DNA of 64,000 nt, taken from contig NZ_BAFN01000001.1 in assembly GCF_000949635.1 (NCBI RefSeq), positions 1,550,001 through 1,614,000 on the forward strand, in the 5' to 3' direction. Shown here piece after piece: positions 63,629-64,000 of this stretch (positions are counted from its first letter, which is position 1; every line of letters starts with the position of its first letter). A program made the translations under genes and the position numbers. The notes under the pieces are model-generated. The model was not told the DNA's origin. It searched no databases and saw only the letters and a program-made list of their open reading frames with translations. Source of the DNA: Candidatus Brocadia sinica JPN1. Lineage in GTDB: Bacteria > Planctomycetota > Brocadiia > Brocadiales > Brocadiaceae.

Positions 63629-64000
63629 CTACTTCGTCACTGCAATTGATTTCCGGAAGAGCACCAGGCTATATGCAAAGAACCCAAGACCGATGGCAGT
63701 TACCATGAGGAACTGTAACCATACCGCGCTCAAGCCGCCGCCGCGATAAATGATCACCTGCGAAAAGCTGACAAAATGCCGTGAAGGCAGGAAGAAAGTG
63801 ATATACTGCAGCCATTGTGGCTGGCTCTCGATAGGTGTATTCCCGCCCGAAAGAAGCATCATCAGGATGATTACCAGAACGATCAGCAGCGCAAACTGCG
63901 CCATGGATCGAGAAATCGTGCCCAGAAATACCCCCAGCGCCGTCGTGAAGAACAGATAGAGCACGACGCCAATGAACCACAGCACAACCGAACCGGCAAA
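63629..64000 (-). CDS. ABC-2-type transporter permease, C-terminal part (cut by right edge)
   Basis: The frame is open to the right edge. The visible part of about 124 residues has four hydrophobic segments, a G-x-F-L-G-T-I-S-R-S-M-A-Q core helix, LLSGGNTPIESQPQWLQ and a conserved F-L-P-S-R-H-F-V-S-F-S, typical of ABC-2 membrane subunits (YhhJ/drug or polysaccharide exporter type). The DNA here is noticeably richer in G+C than the preceding genes, hinting at recent acquisition or another origin. The ATPase partner and the rest of the gene are outside the window. Confidence 0.85.
   Translation of the reverse strand, partial: FAGSVVLWFIGVVLYLFFTTALGVFLGTISRSMAQFALLIVLVIILMMLLSGGNTPIESQPQWLQYITFFLPSRHFVSFSQVIIYRGGGLSAVWLQFLMVTAIGLGFFAYSLVLFRKSIAVTK

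Noticed and set aside
1-64000. CRISPR array or phage module
   Set aside because: No regularly spaced direct repeats of 25-40 nt and no cas, integrase, capsid or terminase genes were seen.

Overview
This 64 kb window is a typical stretch of a moderately AT-rich bacterial chromosome (by eye about 42-45% G+C) with mostly short intergenic gaps and small operons on both strands. The gene set suggests a Gram-negative-type, anaerobic or microaerophilic, respiratory bacterium. My best inference is an anammox-type planctomycete (Brocadiales), from the pairing of a formate/nitrite (FNT) channel with an HPP-family membrane protein, a periplasmic sensor with a c-type heme motif, many secreted beta-propeller proteins, a SpoIVB-like S55 protein, an McsA/McsB/ClpC/RadA block and a selenocysteine formate dehydrogenase. 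No ribosomal RNA or other definitive marker is present, so the lineage is an inference.

Layout. 1-6.4 kb: a sigma-54 activator (cut by the left edge), then an HPP protein, a Cache-HAMP-PAS3 sensor without an output domain, a membrane coiled-coil protein, a stand-alone receiver and an FNT channel: a plausible nitrite/formate transport and sensing neighbourhood. 6.5-10.9 kb: a secreted 8-repeat PQQ-like propeller and the operon hisD-hisC-hisB behind a consensus promoter. 11.3-18 kb: a secreted HbpS/GlcG-like protein, a 7-repeat RCC1 protein, a divergent RNase HII homologue, asd, a GlcF-like Fe-S protein and a secreted Asp-tailed protein. 18.3-28.7 kb: mutL, then a co-directional run queD, a hexulose-phosphate synthase/RraA fusion, mcsA, mcsB, clpC, followed by radA and a SHOCT-tailed protein. 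28.8-34.3 kb: minus-strand YdcF-like, O-methyltransferase and epimerase genes and a DinG helicase carrying an N-terminal RadC/JAMM-like domain. 34.6-40.5 kb: a class V aminotransferase, a decayed CheR-GAF gene, dprA, aroB and a gene-poor stretch with degenerate remnants.

40.5-46.5 kb: a hybrid histidine kinase with a CxxCH motif in its sensor domain and two response regulators, followed by decayed fragments (LigD-type phosphoesterase, HDOD-GGDEF), the 3' half of a CAT-anticodon tRNA that looks like an integration scar, and a 3D-domain protein. 46.8-53 kb: one formate dehydrogenase gene that naive ORF calling splits in two because of an in-frame UGA followed by a good bacterial SECIS hairpin, then a MEMO-family protein, a PP-loop enzyme and a TPR protein. 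53-57.6 kb: rubrerythrin, YkgJ-like protein, gcvT, gcvH, a broken Ca2+/H+ antiporter and tRNA-Pro(CGG). 57.7-64 kb: a secreted propeller protein paired with an S55 peptidase-like protein, tsaC/ywlC, rpiB, and an ABC-2 permease cut by the right edge in noticeably more GC-rich DNA.

Short palindromic repeats are scattered through the window, and several lie inside coding sequences (mutL linker, gcvT C-terminus, the signal region of the 57.7 kb protein, the kinase linker). The strongest observations are the selenocysteine formate dehydrogenase, the JAMM-DinG fusion, the transport/sensing cluster at the left end, and the tRNA scar beside a zone of decayed genes.
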